A DNA stretch of 64,000 nucleotides from Barnesiella sp. An22 (GCF_002159975.1 NZ_NFJR01000002.1:124001-188000), one strand, 5' to 3'. Counted from the stretch's first letter, positions 34,865 to 45,793 are shown. A program made the numbers and translations. Notes: generated by a model from the sequence alone, not told the origin.

Positions 34865-35839
34865 ATGAATCTGAAGCTATTCATAAGCGGTAAATACACA
34901 TCGGTCTGGTGGATTATCCTCTACCTGACCGGTGTTTATCTTACCGGGCGGTTGACTACACTACCGATGGTCGAATCGCACGGCGGATTGCTCTGGCCCG
35001 GAGCCGGACAATGGCTTGCCCCTGCGCTGCTCAACCGGGTCGTAAACTGCCTGCTCGTCCTGTTGTGCGGAGTCTTGCTGCTGCGTATCAACAACCGCTT
35101 CTCCCTTATTCAGAAGCATACCCTGCTGCCCTTTCTCTTCTTCCTGTTGCTCGAGCTCGCCTCCCCCGCCCTCTCCCTGTTGGGCGACGGAACGGTCACG
35201 ACCGTGATATTGCTCTTGCTGCTCGTTCTCTTTTTCCAATCCTACCAATCCGACAGAGCACAACCCGCTTTTCTCATCTTCGGAGCCCTGGCATTGGGTA
35301 CCCTCTTCTGTACCCGGTTCGCCTACTTTGTACCACTCTTTCTCATAGGTTTTTCGCAAATCAGATACCTGTCGGTAAAGTCGCTGTCGGGAGCCCTCAT
35401 CGGGTTCATCACCCCCTTCTGGTTTATTGTGGGCATAGACCTGATACCCTTCTCGCAACTGACGTTGCTGCTGCCCGACTTTACCCCTACCCTGCCCGCA
35501 AGTCTGCCTTATGACCATCCGCAATTCTGGATTATCGTTTTAACGGCTCTTCTGGGACTTTTCTCAGGTACGACCATGCTCTATACCTCTTTCAACGAGA
35601 AACGCCAAATACGGGCCTATAATGGCTTTGTAAACCTGCTTTCGGTTTATACGGCACTCCTGCTCATACTCGATTACACGCATTACGCCTATTATCTGCC
35701 CGTGCTCAATGCGGCAGTCTCCATGCAGGCGGCCTTCTTCTTTACCAACAACGGCAACCGCAAACCGGGCGTAATTCTGTTTTACCTTATACTCACCCTT
35801 TACATAGCTCTGTTTATATGGAATTTATTGCCAGCCTAA
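34865..35839 (+). CDS. Polytopic membrane protein of unknown function
   Basis: 324 residues, about nine hydrophobic segments. N-terminus MNLKLFISGKYTS is short and basic, and the C-terminus overlaps the next gene. No catalytic motif recognised. Similar unnamed membrane proteins follow purD in other Bacteroidales, possibly the DUF6427 group, but I cannot confirm that. Starts 4 bp after purD and overlaps the DedA-like gene by 22 bp, so co-transcription is likely. Confidence 0.75.
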   Translation: MNLKLFISGKYTSVWWIILYLTGVYLTGRLTTLPMVESHGGLLWPGAGQWLAPALLNRVVNCLLVLLCGVLLLRINNRFSLIQKHTLLPFLFFLLLELASPALSLLGDGTVTTVILLLLLVLFFQSYQSDRAQPAFLIFGALALGTLFCTRFAYFVPLFLIGFSQIRYLSVKSLSGALIGFITPFWFIVGIDLIPFSQLTLLLPDFTPTLPASLPYDHPQFWIIVLTALLGLFSGTTMLYTSFNEKRQIRAYNGFVNLLSVYTALLLILDYTHYAYYLPVLNAAVSMQAAFFFTNNGNRKPGVILFYLILTLYIALFIWNLLPA

Positions 35840-36288
35840 GCGAATGGGGATATTTAGGACTCTTTATTGCCGCCTTCCTGGCCGGCAGCATCATACCATT
35901 CAGTTCCGAAGTGGTTCTGGGAGTCCTGCTGGTCGCCGGATACGACCCGTGGGGATGTGTCATTTCGGCCACGCTGGGCAATTGGTTGGGCGGAGTCACT
36001 TGCTACTACATAGGCTACCTGGGAAAAACCGAGTGGATACACACCTACCTGAAGATGCCTGAAGAGAAACTGGCCAAGATGCAACATTTCCTCCAGGGCA
36101 AAGGTTCGCTATTCGGGTTCTTTGTCTTTATACCGGTCATAGGCGACATCATGATTGTGGCCCTCGGACTGATGCGGGCCAACCCCATAGGCACCCTGCT
36201 CTCGATGATGGCCGGCAAATTTTCGCGTTACTACCTCGTGATTATCGGGGTAAACTACTTGAAAGAGTGGTTTCCCAATCTGTTTTAA
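35818..36288 (+). CDS. DedA/YqaA family membrane protein (VTT domain)
   Basis: 156 residues, about four membrane segments. The pattern SIIPFSSEVVLGVLLVAGYDP (split by GY) and the GNWLGGVTCYYIGYLG block match the YqaA branch of the DedA/SNARE-associated family; FIPVIGDIMIVALGLMRANP is the second conserved block. DedA proteins are implicated in lipid-carrier or lipid flipping; the YqaA branch is uncharacterised. The gene ends inside a tail-to-tail overlap with the Nudix gene (4 bp). Confidence 0.85.
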   Translation: MEFIASLSEWGYLGLFIAAFLAGSIIPFSSEVVLGVLLVAGYDPWGCVISATLGNWLGGVTCYYIGYLGKTEWIHTYLKMPEEKLAKMQHFLQGKGSLFGFFVFIPVIGDIMIVALGLMRANPIGTLLSMMAGKFSRYYLVIIGVNYLKEWFPNLF

Positions 36289-36824
36289 TCGACTTGCCAA
36301 CAGGCGTCGTCGTTCAATAAGAGCGTGATGGCCCGGCGTACCGACTGGAAGGCAAATCGGTCGGGGTGAATCTCGTCGCGCGAAAGCCAGAAACACGACT
36401 CCACATCGTCGTGTGCGGCCAGTGCCCCCGAATCGCCCTTGTATTTGCACAGAAAGAAGAGATCCATCGTATGCACGTCGAAACCCGAATAACGGTAAAT
36501 GTTGGGAAAAGAGTACATGTAACGCATCTGGTCGGGGTGCCACCCTATCTCCTCCGAAAGCTCCCGGGCCACAGCCTCCTCGACCGTCTCGCCGCACTCG
36601 GTAAATCCACCCGGCAAATCAAGCATCCCCTTCGACGGCTCAAAGGCCCGACGGCAAACCAACAGCCGCGACCGATTGTCCATCACAAAGGCTGCAACTG
36701 CCGCTTTGGGATTGATGTAGTAGACAAAGCCGCAATCTTCGCAACGCTTCGACGAAGCGTTGTTCTCTACAAACCGGTGCGAACCGCACCGGGGACAATA
36801 TTGAAACAGATGAAGCGGGTGCAT
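36285..36824 (-). CDS. Nudix hydrolase with N-terminal zinc ribbon
   Basis: 179 residues from MHPLHLFQYCP (36824); the longer open frame reaches into porZ and is rejected. Residues 10-40 form a zinc ribbon, CPRCGSHR and CEDCGFVY, followed by the Nudix box GGFTECGETVEEAVARELSE plus EIGW. The layout resembles NADH pyrophosphatase NudC, but the substrate is not known. It lies 13 bp after porZ and is probably the last gene of that operon. Confidence 0.88.
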   Translation of the reverse strand: MHPLHLFQYCPRCGSHRFVENNASSKRCEDCGFVYYINPKAAVAAFVMDNRSRLLVCRRAFEPSKGMLDLPGGFTECGETVEEAVARELSEEIGWHPDQMRYMYSFPNIYRYSGFDVHTMDLFFLCKYKGDSGALAAHDDVESCFWLSRDEIHPDRFAFQSVRRAITLLLNDDACWQVD

Positions 36825-36837
36825 AATCTCTCTTTGT

Positions 36838-39216
36838 TTAGTTGACAACCAATATTTTGGTAACCACTCCCGACTGACTGCCGCTCGCACTCGACGAGGC
36901 AAAGACCAGATAGACGCCGGTTTTCACCCGCTTGCCGTTGCGGTCGCGACCGTCCCACGAAATTTGTCCACCGTTGGAATACCCTTGGAAAAAGAGGTTT
37001 CCGGCCGTGTCGGTTATCTTCACCAGACTGTTGTCCATCAATCCCGTTACCGAAATCCACCCCTCGTAATCGGGCCGTACCGGGTTGGGAAAAGCATAGA
37101 CACTGCTGTAATCTTCGTTGCCCTGTACGGCATCGGAACGATAGGCGGCCAGACCGCTGGTCGTCCCCACATAGGCGATACCGGTCACCGGGTCGACCAC
37201 TACCTCGGTCACAAAGTCCGACGGCAGCTTGCTGTTCTCGGTTGTAAAGTGCTCGAGCACCTCCGACCCATCGGCACTCACCACATAGAGCCCCGACTCG
37301 CGGGTACCTATCCACTTGCGGTTGGCACCGTCGACGAAAATATCGGTAATGTTGATATTCTGCAACAGATAGTCGGCATTGTCGGTACCGTCGTTACGGG
37401 CTATCTTGATGCGGGTACAACGAAAACTGTCGCTAAAGACATTGTCGGGATTCGTAATGACGATAGGTCCCGACGAAGTCCCTATCCAAATCTGGCCGTT
37501 ATGATCCTCGGCAATGCAATTGTAGTAGTTGGGGGTAAAGGTCTTGTTGTCCTGGTCGATAAACGAAACCAACTTTCGAGTCCGGTCATCGGCTGTTGTA
37601 TTGTAGGTACCCTTATCGTCGAAAGCAAAAACCCAACCCGGCCAATCGCCATAGATAACCCACTTGGGAGTAGACTGCTCGGGTATAAGCAACTTGGCAT
37701 ATTTGTTATTCACAATATCGGAATACTTGAACTGATACCAATCACTCACCTTGAGTTGGTCGGTACTGATTGACAGTTTCGATTTGGGCAGCATGCACAC
37801 ACCTACATCGCCGGTATGAGCCACCCACAAGTTACCCTCCTTGTCAAAGGTTACCACAGGCACACTCAATGCCCAATCCATATACTTCGTAAACGGAGAG
37901 TTTTCGGTCGTATAATGGCCTACACACTCGAAGTTCGTAAACTTGTATATGCCCTCGAACCAGGTACCTATGTAGAAAGTATTGGGATCATCGGGATCGA
38001 ATGCCATGTTGTAGCTCGAGTATAACGTAGCGGCATGCTTGTCATTGACCAGTGGTAATTCACCAAAATCGATGGCGGTCCAATTGTTTTGATCCAACAC
38101 GCTCATGCGAGTCTTCGCATACTGGTCTTCGGTTCCCCGACGAGGCCCCGAGTTGCTCACATACAACTTGTTGTCGTTTATAACCAGGTTCCAGGGATCG
38201 GCTACATTCGACACATTGGGCATAAAAGGCTCTTTCAACATGGTCACCTGGTCATTTTCCATCTTGAAGTGGCACAATCCATATTCACCCAAGGCCCATA
38301 TCGACTTATCCTTTTCATACGAAGAGGTCACTACATCGGTCAGATACTTTGACTTATCATAAAAAATATAGGATTGATCATATTGAATGCCGTTATCCAA
38401 ATTGCTCGTACTTACAAAAAATACATAGCTATCATTGGATACCATACAGGTCTCATAATATTTTTGTAAATATTTAGCACCTATCGACAATGTATGTAAG
38501 AGAGTCGTCAAATCTGATATTTTGTAGGTATAAATTGTTCCATTTTGAATGAAAAGCAAATACTCATCATTCATCTGCATCATGGCCGATGTCTCTACTG
38601 TTGACGCATAAAGAGTGTTCCATTGAGTCAAATTGTACTTAAGCACACTATCCTTATCCAGGTAAAAGATGCCGGCGTCATAAGCGATAAACCAGTATTT
38701 GTCACATACTTCTATCAGATTTATCTTCTCCCCGTAGTTGTACGACTCGCTCACCTCATACTTCTCGTCGTTGAGTACAACGATACCGAAGTCGGTGGCC
38801 AGATAGATGCGGTTGCCGTAAAACTTTACGTCGTTGACAGCCTTCGACGAGGTCATAATGGCATTCTTGATATCGGGAATATTGTACACCTTGCCGTTGT
38901 CGTAGAGAATATCGATATTCGAGTTGGCATATACCACCACCAGATAGTTCTTATCGTAGTTGTAATAGATATTTGCCACATCTATATCGTTCAACAGGTT
39001 GTTCTTGTTGTAGGACTCTATCTCCTCGGTCTCCTTGTCGAAACAGAAGAGCGAAATGCCCGACACGTAATAGACCCGGTCGCCGGTATCTATCACCTTC
39101 ACGGGATCGCCCATCGACGAGTAGATTTGCCAATTGCCTACGGCCAACTGCGCCCGCGTCAAAAACGCAAACGACAATACGATGAAACCTATTAAAGCCG
39201 ATATTCTCCTTGACAT
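36838..39216 (-). CDS. porZ: T9SS component PorZ (anionic-LPS delivery/sortase complex)
   Basis: 792 residues with a signal peptide (MSRRISALIGFIVLSFAFLT, then RAQLA). Two beta-propeller sets of PorZ type follow: residues about 25-330 and about 330-690, with repeats of the kind KEGNLWVAHTGDVG, HNGQIWIGTSSGP and NRKWIGTRESGLYV. The end (about 700-792) is a retained CTD-like beta-sandwich with YAFPNPVRPDYEG and WDGRDRNGKRVKTGVYLV. In Porphyromonas gingivalis PorZ is a surface protein of the type IX system that hands A-LPS to the PorU sortase. It is in the leuS-rdgB operon, 9 bp after rdgB, and points to active T9SS in this species. Confidence 0.85.
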   Translation of the reverse strand: MSRRISALIGFIVLSFAFLTRAQLAVGNWQIYSSMGDPVKVIDTGDRVYYVSGISLFCFDKETEEIESYNKNNLLNDIDVANIYYNYDKNYLVVVYANSNIDILYDNGKVYNIPDIKNAIMTSSKAVNDVKFYGNRIYLATDFGIVVLNDEKYEVSESYNYGEKINLIEVCDKYWFIAYDAGIFYLDKDSVLKYNLTQWNTLYASTVETSAMMQMNDEYLLFIQNGTIYTYKISDLTTLLHTLSIGAKYLQKYYETCMVSNDSYVFFVSTSNLDNGIQYDQSYIFYDKSKYLTDVVTSSYEKDKSIWALGEYGLCHFKMENDQVTMLKEPFMPNVSNVADPWNLVINDNKLYVSNSGPRRGTEDQYAKTRMSVLDQNNWTAIDFGELPLVNDKHAATLYSSYNMAFDPDDPNTFYIGTWFEGIYKFTNFECVGHYTTENSPFTKYMDWALSVPVVTFDKEGNLWVAHTGDVGVCMLPKSKLSISTDQLKVSDWYQFKYSDIVNNKYAKLLIPEQSTPKWVIYGDWPGWVFAFDDKGTYNTTADDRTRKLVSFIDQDNKTFTPNYYNCIAEDHNGQIWIGTSSGPIVITNPDNVFSDSFRCTRIKIARNDGTDNADYLLQNINITDIFVDGANRKWIGTRESGLYVVSADGSEVLEHFTTENSKLPSDFVTEVVVDPVTGIAYVGTTSGLAAYRSDAVQGNEDYSSVYAFPNPVRPDYEGWISVTGLMDNSLVKITDTAGNLFFQGYSNGGQISWDGRDRNGKRVKTGVYLVFASSSASGSQSGVVTKILVVN

Positions 39217-39225
39217 ATCAAACGA

Positions 39226-39801
39226 TTATAATGTATTCAAAAATTCCGACAACCTCTTCACGGCCCGAGCCCGATGACTAATCTTGTTTTTCTGTTCTTC
39301 ACCCATCTGGGCAAAGGTTTCGTCATGACCTTCGGGTACAAATACCGAATCGTATCCAAACCCCGACGAACCCCTGCGTTCGTCGATGATACTTCCATCT
39401 ATCTCGCCATAGAACAGATGTTCCTCACCCCCCAGAATCAAGGCTATGCAGGTAATGAAACTGGCTCTTCTATCCATCCGGTTTTCCAGATTGGCCAGCA
39501 GTTTGTCTATATTTTTCTCCGAGTCGGCAGGCTCGCCGGCATACCGGGCCGAGTATACACCGGGCTCGCCGTTGAGTGCTACTACCTGCAAACCGGTATC
39601 GTCGGCAAAGCAGTCGTAACCATATTTCTCCTTCACATAACGGGCCTTTTGCAAGGCGTTTCCTTCAAACGTATCGGCTGTTTCGGGTATGTCGTCGTGA
39701 CAGCCTATGTCGTTCAAGCTGAGAATCTCTATCTTATCACCGACAATAGCCGAGATTTCTTCCAACTTGTGTTTATTATTCGTGGCAAAAACCAGTTTCA
39801 T
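39226..39801 (-). CDS. rdgB: Non-canonical purine NTP pyrophosphatase (RdgB/HAM1)
   Basis: Hydrolyses ITP, dITP and XTP to monophosphates, keeping inosine and xanthine out of nucleic acids. 191 residues from [16 protein letters not shown], the canonical start; the open frame runs 20 codons further but into AT-rich leader. Motifs: [14 protein letters not shown] (catalytic Asp), [23 protein letters not shown] and SHRARA. Downstream, porZ follows after 9 bp. Confidence 0.95.
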   Translation of the reverse strand: MKLVFATNNKHKLEEISAIVGDKIEILSLNDIGCHDDIPETADTFEGNALQKARYVKEKYGYDCFADDTGLQVVALNGEPGVYSARYAGEPADSEKNIDKLLANLENRMDRRASFITCIALILGGEEHLFYGEIDGSIIDERRGSSGFGYDSVFVPEGHDETFAQMGEEQKNKISHRARAVKRLSEFLNTL

Positions 39802-39975
39802 AATCAAAACCTTTTTTGTAAAAATAAGAATGCAGCCAAATTTCTGCTTCGAAAAATTCAACTGCCCTCCTCTGTTTATCTATAACGATAAATATCTCTT
39901 TTTATTTTAGATACCTATCGGTTGGGAGAATATCTGTCTCTCCCTGTTTTCCCGATATGTTGTATATTTCCTGAA

Positions 39976-40845
39976 TCAAGTCTTTATCTTGTCGAATCCC
40001 TCGCCGTAAACACCTACGACATTCGATTGCGAAATGAAGGCCTTGGGGTCTATCGACTTGATCAACCGGAATATCTTCACCGACTCGTTACGTTTGGCCA
40101 GAATCATCAGCACCTTCTTGGGCTGTTTGGAGTACCATCCCATGCCATCAAGCACGGTTACACCCCGATGTATATCCTGGTTGACATGCGTAGCTATCTC
40201 TTCGTACTTGTCCGACAAAATCAGTATCTGTACCGACTGGCGCTTGCCGTTGATAACCATATCCATCGTGTAGCTCATCACACCCATCACCACATAACCG
40301 AAAATCATCTTCTCTATGCTGTGGAACAGCACGTACGAGCTGGCAATGATCAGGAAGTCGATATACATCATCATCTTGGCAAACGAGATGTTTTTGTACT
40401 TGTTGACGATGGCGGCGATAATATCGGTTCCGCCCGTACTGCCGTTCGATACAAATACCAGACCTACTCCCAAACCGCACAAAATACCACCGATGATGGC
40501 CGACATGAAGGGCTGCTCCTCGACCAGAGAGTGAGGTATGAACTCGGGCAGTATTCCCAGAAAGAACGAACACATGAACACACTGAAAATCGTGCGTACA
40601 AAAAACTTAAGTCCCAATACCTTGATAGCTGCCAACAACAGAACCACGTTGATGGTAAAATACGACACCGATACCGGTATCTTCGTTCCATAATAGATTA
40701 AGGCTGCAATACCGGTCACACCGCCGGTAGTAATTTCGTTGGGCAGCAAAAATCCAACCCAACCCAGCGCATACAGCAACAAGCCGAATATGATGACCAT
40801 ATAGTCTTTTACGGCATACAATACACTGTTAAAAGGCAATCGCAT
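39976..40845 (-). CDS. YitT family membrane protein
   Basis: 289 residues. N-terminal about 190 residues hold five to six membrane helices, with GFLLPNEITTGGVTGIAAL and SNGSTGGTDIIAAIV typical of the YitT/DUF161 region; the C-terminal about 90 residues are the soluble DUF2179 domain (IHRGVTVLDGMGWYSKQPK, RIFRLIKSIDPKAFI). Function unknown. In the leuS-rdgB-porZ run, on the minus strand. Confidence 0.9.
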   Translation of the reverse strand: MRLPFNSVLYAVKDYMVIIFGLLLYALGWVGFLLPNEITTGGVTGIAALIYYGTKIPVSVSYFTINVVLLLAAIKVLGLKFFVRTIFSVFMCSFFLGILPEFIPHSLVEEQPFMSAIIGGILCGLGVGLVFVSNGSTGGTDIIAAIVNKYKNISFAKMMMYIDFLIIASSYVLFHSIEKMIFGYVVMGVMSYTMDMVINGKRQSVQILILSDKYEEIATHVNQDIHRGVTVLDGMGWYSKQPKKVLMILAKRNESVKIFRLIKSIDPKAFISQSNVVGVYGEGFDKIKT

Positions 40846-40949
40846 ATTACTCTTTGTTTCTAAACTGTTTACTCCTTCTTATTATATTCTTGTATATCAA
40901 AAAAATATCCATGCCCACCACTCATGGCAAGCATGGATCAGGTATTTCA

Positions 40950-43721
40950 TTATATCACAATATTGACAATCTTATTGGGCACCACGATAATCTTCTTGGG
41001 GGTCTTACCCTCGAGCCATCGGGCCGACGATTCGTGGTTGAGAACAATCTGCTCTATCTCTTCGCGCGGTGTACCGGACTTTATCTCGAGGCTGAAACGG
41101 GCCTTGCCGTTGAACGAGACGGCATACGTCACCACATCTTCCTTCAGATACTCTTCGTTCCACACGGGCCACTCGGCATCGCATACCGTCTGGTCGTGAC
41201 CCAGCTCGTGCCACAACTCTTCGCTGATGTGCGGGGCAAAAGGTGCCAACAGAATAATCACCTTTTCGAGCATCTGCTTATTGCGCGATTTCAGCGCCGT
41301 CAGTTCGTTTACACAAATCATAAAGGCACTGATCGAGGTGTTGTACGAGAAGTTCTCCACGTCCCACGAAATCTTCTTGATGAGCTTGTGTACCGATTTC
41401 AACTCCTCTTTCGTAGGCTCGGCATCCTGCACGGCCAGCTTGTCGCCCTGATAGAAAAGGTTCCACAGTTTTTTCAAGAAGCGGTGTACACCGTCTATGC
41501 CGTTGGTATCCCACGGCTTGCTCTGCTCGATGGGGCCCAGGAACATTTCGTACAGACGCAACGTATCGGCTCCATATTTCTCGACAATATCGTCGGGATT
41601 GACGACGTTGAACATCGACTTAGACATCTTCTCTACGGCCCAACCGCAGATGTAGCGGCCGTCGTCTTCCAAGATAAACTCGGCCGTAGCAAACTCGGGA
41701 CGCCATTTCTTGAATGCCTCTATGTCGAGTACATCGTTGCTCACGATGTTTACATCGACGTGAATGGGCGTCGTGTCGTACTCCTTGCGTTTGTTGAGCG
41801 TAACGAACGTATTGGTGTCCTTTATACGGTATACAAAGTTGGAACGCCCCTGTATCATACCCTGGTTGATAAGTTTCTTGAAAGGCTCATCCTCGCAAAT
41901 CATCCCTTTGTCGAACAGGAACTTGTTCCAGAAACGGCTGTAAATAAGGTGACCCGTAGCGTGCTCGGTACCACCTATGTAGAGGTCGACATTGCGCCAA
42001 TACTCGTTATTCTCTTTCGATACCAGCGCCCTGTCGTTGTGGGGGTCCATATAGCGCAGATAGTAGGCCGACGAGCCGGCAAAACCGGGCATCGTGCACA
42101 ACTCCAGCGGATAGTGGTCTTCGGTCTCCCAGTTCTTGGCTCGACCCAGCGGGGGTTCACCCGTCTCGGTAGGCAGGAACTTATCCACCTCGGGGAGTTT
42201 CAACGGCAGCTTGCTCTCGTCGAGCATATAGGGCATGCCCTCCTTGTAATATACCGGGAAGGGTTCACCCCAGTAACGCTGGCGGCTGAAGATGGCATCG
42301 CGTAAACGGTAGTTCACCTTTACACGGCCTATGCCTTTCTCTTTAATGAATTTCTTGGTAGCGGCAATGGCATCCTTTACCTCCATGCCGTTCAGGTCGA
42401 GACCGTTGCCACACGAGTTTATCATCTTGCCCTCCTTGGCATCGAAACTCTCTTCCGACACGTCGCACCCCTCGATCAAGGGAATGATAGGCAGGTCGAA
42501 ATGCTTGGCAAAGGCGTAGTCGCGGCTATCGTGAGCCGGTACCGCCATGATGGCACCCGTACCGTAACCGGCCAATACATAGTCGCTCACGTAGATAGGA
42601 ATATGTTTGTTGTTCAACGGGTTGATGGCATAGGCACCCGTAAACACACCCGTCACGCTGCGGTCCATCAGACGCTCGCGTTCGGTGCGGTGTTTGATGC
42701 TCTCGAGGTATTTGTTGACAGCCTCTTTCTGCTCGGGAGTTACCACCTGTTGCACATACTCGCTTTCGGGAGCCAGTACCATGAAGGTAACCCCGAATAC
42801 CGTATCGGCACGCGTCGTGAAGATGGTAAACTCTACGTCCGAGTCTACTACCTTGAACTGCATCTCGGCACCCTCCGAACGGCCTATCCAGTTCTTCTGC
42901 GTCTCTTTCAGCGAGTCGGTCCAGTCGAGTTTGTCGAGTCCGTCGAGCAGACGTTGGGCATAAGCCGATACCCGGAGGCACCATTGGCGCATCACCTTCT
43001 GCTCTACGGGATAGCCACCCCGTATCGATACTCCTTCGCTCACCTCGTCGTTGGCCAGCACCGTACCCAGTTTCGGACACCAGTTTACCATCGTGTCGCC
43101 CAGGTAAGCAATGCGGTAGTTCATCAGCGTCTCCTGCTGCTCCTTCTCGCTCTTGGCTTTCCACTCGTCGGCTGTGAACGAAAGCTCTTCGCTGCAGGCC
43201 GCATTCAACCCTTCGGTACCTTTCGTCTCGAAATGTTTTACCAGCTCTTCAATCGAACGGGCCTGTTGCCTGTCGTTGTCGTAGTAGCTGTTGAACATCT
43301 GTATGAAGGCCCACTGGGTCCACTTGTAATACTCGGGATCGCAGGTGCGAATCTCGCGGCTCCAGTCGTAGCAGAAACCAATCTTGTCCAACTGCTCACG
43401 ATAGCGATTTATATTCTTCTCGGTCGTAATGGCCGGATGTTGTCCGGTCTGTATCGCATACTGTTCGGCCGGAAGTCCATAAGCATCGTAACCCATGGGG
43501 TGGAGCACGTTGAAACCTTTCAGCCGTTTGTAACGGGAATAGATGTCAGAAGCAATATATCCCAGCGGGTGACCTACGTGCAGACCTGCACCCGAAGGAT
43601 AGGGGAACATGTCCAATACGTAGTATTTGGGTTTCTCCTTGTTTTCGGTAACCTGGTAGATGTGATGCTCTTTCCAGTACTTCTGCCACTTTTTCTCTAT
43701 TTCTTTGAAATTGTATTCCAT
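40950..43721 (-). CDS. leuS: Leucyl-tRNA synthetase
   Basis: 923 residues from [16 protein letters not shown]; a TTG three codons earlier (43730) is rejected. Class I catalytic motifs: HVGH in [13 protein letters not shown], and KMSKS in [15 protein letters not shown]. The editing domain (CP1) has TRADTVFG and [16 protein letters not shown]-terminal anticodon-binding and zinc regions are complete. Downstream of nadA (45 bp gap) and upstream of yitT. Confidence 0.97.
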   Translation of the reverse strand: MEYNFKEIEKKWQKYWKEHHIYQVTENKEKPKYYVLDMFPYPSGAGLHVGHPLGYIASDIYSRYKRLKGFNVLHPMGYDAYGLPAEQYAIQTGQHPAITTEKNINRYREQLDKIGFCYDWSREIRTCDPEYYKWTQWAFIQMFNSYYDNDRQQARSIEELVKHFETKGTEGLNAACSEELSFTADEWKAKSEKEQQETLMNYRIAYLGDTMVNWCPKLGTVLANDEVSEGVSIRGGYPVEQKVMRQWCLRVSAYAQRLLDGLDKLDWTDSLKETQKNWIGRSEGAEMQFKVVDSDVEFTIFTTRADTVFGVTFMVLAPESEYVQQVVTPEQKEAVNKYLESIKHRTERERLMDRSVTGVFTGAYAINPLNNKHIPIYVSDYVLAGYGTGAIMAVPAHDSRDYAFAKHFDLPIIPLIEGCDVSEESFDAKEGKMINSCGNGLDLNGMEVKDAIAATKKFIKEKGIGRVKVNYRLRDAIFSRQRYWGEPFPVYYKEGMPYMLDESKLPLKLPEVDKFLPTETGEPPLGRAKNWETEDHYPLELCTMPGFAGSSAYYLRYMDPHNDRALVSKENNEYWRNVDLYIGGTEHATGHLIYSRFWNKFLFDKGMICEDEPFKKLINQGMIQGRSNFVYRIKDTNTFVTLNKRKEYDTTPIHVDVNIVSNDVLDIEAFKKWRPEFATAEFILEDDGRYICGWAVEKMSKSMFNVVNPDDIVEKYGADTLRLYEMFLGPIEQSKPWDTNGIDGVHRFLKKLWNLFYQGDKLAVQDAEPTKEELKSVHKLIKKISWDVENFSYNTSISAFMICVNELTALKSRNKQMLEKVIILLAPFAPHISEELWHELGHDQTVCDAEWPVWNEEYLKEDVVTYAVSFNGKARFSLEIKSGTPREEIEQIVLNHESSARWLEGKTPKKIIVVPNKIVNIVI

Positions 43722-43766
43722 GATGAACAATATGTGATAGGTGATATTTTTTTAGTTACTCTTCTC

Positions 43767-44759
43767 TTAAATTCCCAGTGAAGCCGATATGTCGAGCATA
43801 CGGCGTATGGGTTTGATGGCCTCCCGGGCTATGGCTTCGTCGACCGTGATTTCGGGCAACTCGTACTTGAGGGTATTGTACAGTTTCTTCATCGTGTTCA
43901 ACCGCATGAAGTTGCACTCGCTGCAGCCGCAGGTACTGGCATCGTCGGGAGGGGCCGGAATGAACTCCTTGCCGGGGTTGCTCTTCTTCATCTCGTGCAG
44001 GATACCCGACTCGGTAGCTACGATAAAGCGTTTGCAGTCCGACTGGGTAGCAAAGCGCAACAAGGCGGCCGTCGAACCCACCTTGTCGGCCACAAGCAGA
44101 ATGTCGCGTTTGCATTCGGGGTGGGCCAGCAGCAGGGCATCGGGATACTCCTTTTTCAACGCTACGATTTTCTCGAGCGAGAATTGCGAGTGCACGTGGC
44201 AGGCACCGTCCCACAGCAACATGTTCCGACCCGTGACGCTGTTGATATAGTTTCCCAGATTTTTGTCGGGACCGAAGATAATCTTCTCGTCGGCCGGGAA
44301 GCTCTCTACTATCTGTTTGGCGTTCGACGAAGTCACCACCACGTCGGTGTGTGCCTTTACGGCGGCCGAGGTGTTCACATACGAAATCACCTTGTAGCCG
44401 GGATGCTGTTTTACAAACTCGGCAAAGGCATCGGCCGGGCAACTGTCGGCCAGCGAACAACCGGCATTCAGGTCGGGGATGAGCACCTTTTTGTCGGGGC
44501 AGAGTATCTTGGCTGTCTCGCCCATGAAGTGCACGCCGCAAAGCACCAGTATCGACGCATCGGTCTTGGCGGCCCATTGGGCCAGCGCCAGCGAGTCGCC
44601 CACATAGTCGGCAATATCCTGTATATCGCCCGACTGGTAGTAGTGAGCCAGCACGACGGCATTCTTCTCACGCTTCATTTTCTCGATCTCGGCTACCATA
44701 TCCACGCCTTCGGGAACAGGCATATCCACATAACCTTTGGAGATATTTACATCGAACAT
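43767..44759 (-). CDS. nadA: Quinolinate synthase
   Basis: [4Fe-4S] enzyme that condenses iminoaspartate with dihydroxyacetone phosphate to quinolinate, completing the route begun by NadB. 330 residues. Conserved blocks LAHYYQSGDIQDIADYVGDSL, split at AHYYQSGDIQ and DYVGDSL, with FMGETAKIL and DLNAGCSLADSCP; cysteines of the cluster lie in VLCGVHF, HPECKRDIL and STCGCSECNFM. It is the last gene left of the DnaA-box-rich gap and is transcribed leftward, away from it, ahead of leuS. Confidence 0.96.
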   Translation of the reverse strand: MFDVNISKGYVDMPVPEGVDMVAEIEKMKREKNAVVLAHYYQSGDIQDIADYVGDSLALAQWAAKTDASILVLCGVHFMGETAKILCPDKKVLIPDLNAGCSLADSCPADAFAEFVKQHPGYKVISYVNTSAAVKAHTDVVVTSSNAKQIVESFPADEKIIFGPDKNLGNYINSVTGRNMLLWDGACHVHSQFSLEKIVALKKEYPDALLLAHPECKRDILLVADKVGSTAALLRFATQSDCKRFIVATESGILHEMKKSNPGKEFIPAPPDDASTCGCSECNFMRLNTMKKLYNTLKYELPEITVDEAIAREAIKPIRRMLDISASLGI

Positions 44760-45262
44760 ATATATTATTCCTTTTTTATTTTTTAATTTAAAATTCTTAT
44801 TGTTGATGATAATAGGCTGTTGACAGTAAGGATAACTTCTTGTTAAAATAGTTGCTTTTTATCTTATCAACCTTCGGGGTTTACGTTATCCGTGTCTTGT
44901 CAACGTCATTATCCTGTTATAATGAGCCTATTAAATTCCTTATCAACGCCCTGTTTACAAACTGCAAAGTTAATAACTTTATTCTATTTGCATGATTGAT
45001 AAATAGATATTTTGAGGTGGATATTTCAACTCACAACTGGTGCATATATTATTTGCATTTTTACGGGGAGGTGTCGTATAGAGGTAATTTTCTGATTTCA
45101 AAATTTTGTACCGCTTTTTATGTCCCCATTTTATAACGCCTTATCCACACTTGTACACACGGTTATTAACGACGCTGTTTACAGGGTAGGGGACGGATGA
45201 AAGAAATTGTCTTTGTCGGGTGTATGTATTATCTTTGTCGACACTTGTAAAGAGAGTCCTTT
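44760..45262. other. Candidate oriC, DnaA-box cluster A
   Basis: About 500 bp noncoding. DnaA-like boxes on plus: TTATCAACC 44864-44872, TTATCCGTG 44886-44894, TTATCCTGT 44909-44917, TTATCAACG 44940-44948, perfect TTATCCACA 45141-45149 and TTATTAACG 45163-45171. The first three are 22-23 bp apart, about two helical turns. AT-rich DNA at 44761-44800 could unwind. GC skew changes sign about here. No gene is seen, only the trmH promoter at the right edge. Confidence 0.6.
45207..45237 (+). promoter_or_regulatory. Promoter of trmH
   Basis: TTG at 45207-45209, 20 bp spacer, TATCTTTG at 45230-45237, then 25 bp to the trmH ATG. Confidence 0.65.
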
Positions 45263-45793
45263 ATGAAGAAAAAGAGTATTTTCGACCTGCACAGGGTTTC
45301 GCAAGAGGAGTTTAAACATCTCGAAAAGATACCGTTAGTGGTTGTGTTGGACAATGTGCGCAGTCTCAACAACATCGGATCGGTATTCCGTACGGCCGAT
45401 GCCTTCAAGGTAGCCTGCATCTACCTTTGCGGAATCACCGCTACACCGCCGCACACCGACATACACAAGACGGCACTGGGGGCCGAGGATAGTGTAGACT
45501 GGATTTATGAGCAAGATACCTGCACGGTTGTTGATAAGTTGTTGGCGGCCGGTTACGAGGTCTATGCCATCGAACAGGTGGAGGGGAGTATAAGCCTCAC
45601 CGACATCGAGTTGGACAAGAACAAACGATATGCCGTAGTGTTGGGCAACGAAGTAAAGGGGGTACAGCAGTCGGTTGTCGACAAGTGTACGGGCAGTATA
45701 GAGATACCGCAATTTGGTACCAAACATTCGTTGAACGTGTCGGTTACGGCCGGTCTGGTCATTTGGGATTTCTTCAAACAACTGGGGTTATAG
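45263..45793 (+). CDS. TrmH/SpoU-family RNA 2'-O-methyltransferase
   Basis: 176-residue SPOUT-fold enzyme that 2'-O-methylates tRNA or rRNA; target unknown. Motif 1 NVRSLNNIGSVFRTADAF (about 31-48), motif 2 VVLGNEVKGV and motif 3 SLNVSVTAGLVIWDF, all intact. No N-terminal substrate-binding domain. It lies between the two DnaA-box clusters, overlapping the DUF4294 gene tail to tail by 6 bp. Confidence 0.92.
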   Translation: MKKKSIFDLHRVSQEEFKHLEKIPLVVVLDNVRSLNNIGSVFRTADAFKVACIYLCGITATPPHTDIHKTALGAEDSVDWIYEQDTCTVVDKLLAAGYEVYAIEQVEGSISLTDIELDKNKRYAVVLGNEVKGVQQSVVDKCTGSIEIPQFGTKHSLNVSVTAGLVIWDFFKQLGL

